A stretch of DNA of 64,000 bases from Bolinopsis microptera. Lineage: Eukaryota; Ctenophora; Tentaculata; Lobata; Bolinopsidae. The notes below the pieces were generated by a model. The model saw only the letters and a list, made by a program, of their open reading frames with translations, did no database searches and was not told where the DNA came from. Made by a program: the position numbers and the translations under genes. Shown here one piece after another: positions 63,077-64,000 of this stretch. The DNA lies in NCBI RefSeq assembly GCF_026151205.1, contig NC_087078.1, positions 16,075,118 to 16,139,117 of the forward strand, written 5' to 3'. Each line of letters opens with the position of its first letter. The stretch's first letter is position 1.

Positions 63077-64000
63077 TTTATGTGAGTTACTAAAATGACC
63101 ATATATCTTTTCTCATACATATAACCACTGCACTCCAACCAAAAACATTACTTACACCATACTCCACAAATGATATATATATATATATACACAAACACAC
63201 TATTACCGAGCAATCGCACTGTAAAACATGCTCACGATACACTCAAAATTGGAAATATTCAACGGCTTGTATATGAAACTTACACTTACACTCAGTGTAC
63301 ACCCAGTGTTAACTAGTATTACACACTGGTAAACTCTACGTAACGCGCGAAAATAATAATTCTATGGCGTTTTCATTGTCACATTTCACGTCGACGGGAT
63401 TAAACGCGCGCGCGCGTAACATCTTATCTTACTGCTATCTCAACGAATAAACACACAACGACTTTGACAATTGACCGACGACTTAACGATTGTGAGTTAT
63501 GACGGACTTAACTGTATGGGTCAACTACTAAAACTGCATTGTATACTATCTTAATCATTATACTGGACATGAGATGACGAAGTATCTTGAGCAGCACTTT
63601 ATACCTCCACTTAGAACTTGATTAGTCACGAACAATAGAATCATTATAAATCAATACAATAAAACATCTTGATCAATAAATGCCTAGCAGCACCAGACAG
63701 CAGCCGTGTACCTTTTTCGACTCCACGGAGTCCCTGATGGACTTTTTTTTACTTTTGTTAATAATTTGACCGCAACCTTTCTTTCTCGAAACACAAATCC
63801 TACTGTACTTCATTACAGTATTAAGATAATATAATATAAAGCAAATCATGTGAATATATGACTACGAAATAGATCTATAGACTTGTCCATAATATTTAAT
63901 ACCGTATTGATGGTTTTGAATTTTGTATATTGAATTTTAATGTGAAGCGTTTACTCTTCCCCCTCGGCAATTAATTAGAAAGTTAGATTAATGACAATAA
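63077..64000. other. LINE 3' flank and gene-free DNA
   Basis: Holds a short (TA)n run at ~63173-63189, a CG-rich patch near 63405, and AT-rich DNA. No gene or clear LINE 3' repeat tail was identified. Confidence 0.45.

Larger units (their letters stand above)
57375..63100 (+). mobile_element. Structurally intact non-LTR retrotransposon (CR1/L2-like) with two ORFs
   Basis: Two long undamaged ORFs (57582-59726 and 59723-63076) form a complete element with a ~150-200-base 5' leader. The 5' edge must lie between the PHKA-like start codon (57360) and 57582. I cannot place either end exactly or find a target duplication. The architecture is PHD + AlkB-like + SGNH in ORF1 and PHD + APE endonuclease + RT in ORF2. 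PHD and esterase domains are known in CR1-group ORF1 proteins. The absence of stops and frameshifts across 5.5 kb argues for recent insertion. It faces away from the PHKA-like gene, head to head. Confidence 0.9.

Overview
The window is AT-rich nuclear DNA from an animal. Several genes have short GT-AG introns, and the gene set is metazoan: a ubiquitin-conjugating enzyme of the UBE2J type, ribosomal protein L34, a synaptophysin-family protein, RECQL, LIPT2, a phosphorylase-kinase subunit and a C19orf47 homologue. The divergence of the proteins and the CR1/L2-like retroelements point to an invertebrate, possibly an early-branching one. I cannot name the phylum from sequence alone.

Layout. 1-18,460 is repeat territory. 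It holds a 4.2-kb palindrome enclosing a reverse-transcriptase fragment (1-4166), then a 6.6-kb inverted-repeat-bounded block with an RT relic and a ~343-bp satellite (4209-10858). Decayed LINE pieces follow (12.7-13.6 kb), then an element with a clear target-site duplication that carries 10-bp repeats and 1.1 kb of polypyrimidine (13872-16815), and a TTAA-flanked foldback element (17912-18456). 19,010-23,968 (+) is a 12-exon gene I do not recognise. Its 12 predicted exons keep one open frame of 663 codons. 25,267-33,049 (-) is the C19orf47 (SAM-like) homologue, whose introns hold a TIR element, a 17-bp minisatellite and what looks like an assembly duplication.

33,956-46,517 is a minus-strand gene cluster: an intronless BTB protein, intronless UBE2J, intronless RPL34, a calmodulin-like gene with LIPT2 nested in an intron beside a hAT-like element full of 42-bp repeats, and a synaptophysin-family gene. 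47,300-53,772 (-) is RECQL. 54,301-57,360 (-) is a 1019-codon, intron-free phosphorylase-kinase alpha-like ORF. 57.4-63.1 kb (+) is a structurally intact non-LTR retrotransposon.

The most striking object is that retrotransposon. ORF1 joins a PHD finger, an AlkB-like Fe(II)/2-oxoglutarate dioxygenase domain with its metal and 2OG ligands in place, and an SGNH esterase domain. ORF2 has a second PHD finger, an APE endonuclease and a reverse transcriptase. The two ORFs overlap by ATGA. A second theme is that at least three separate TIR-bounded elements carry expanded internal tandem arrays.
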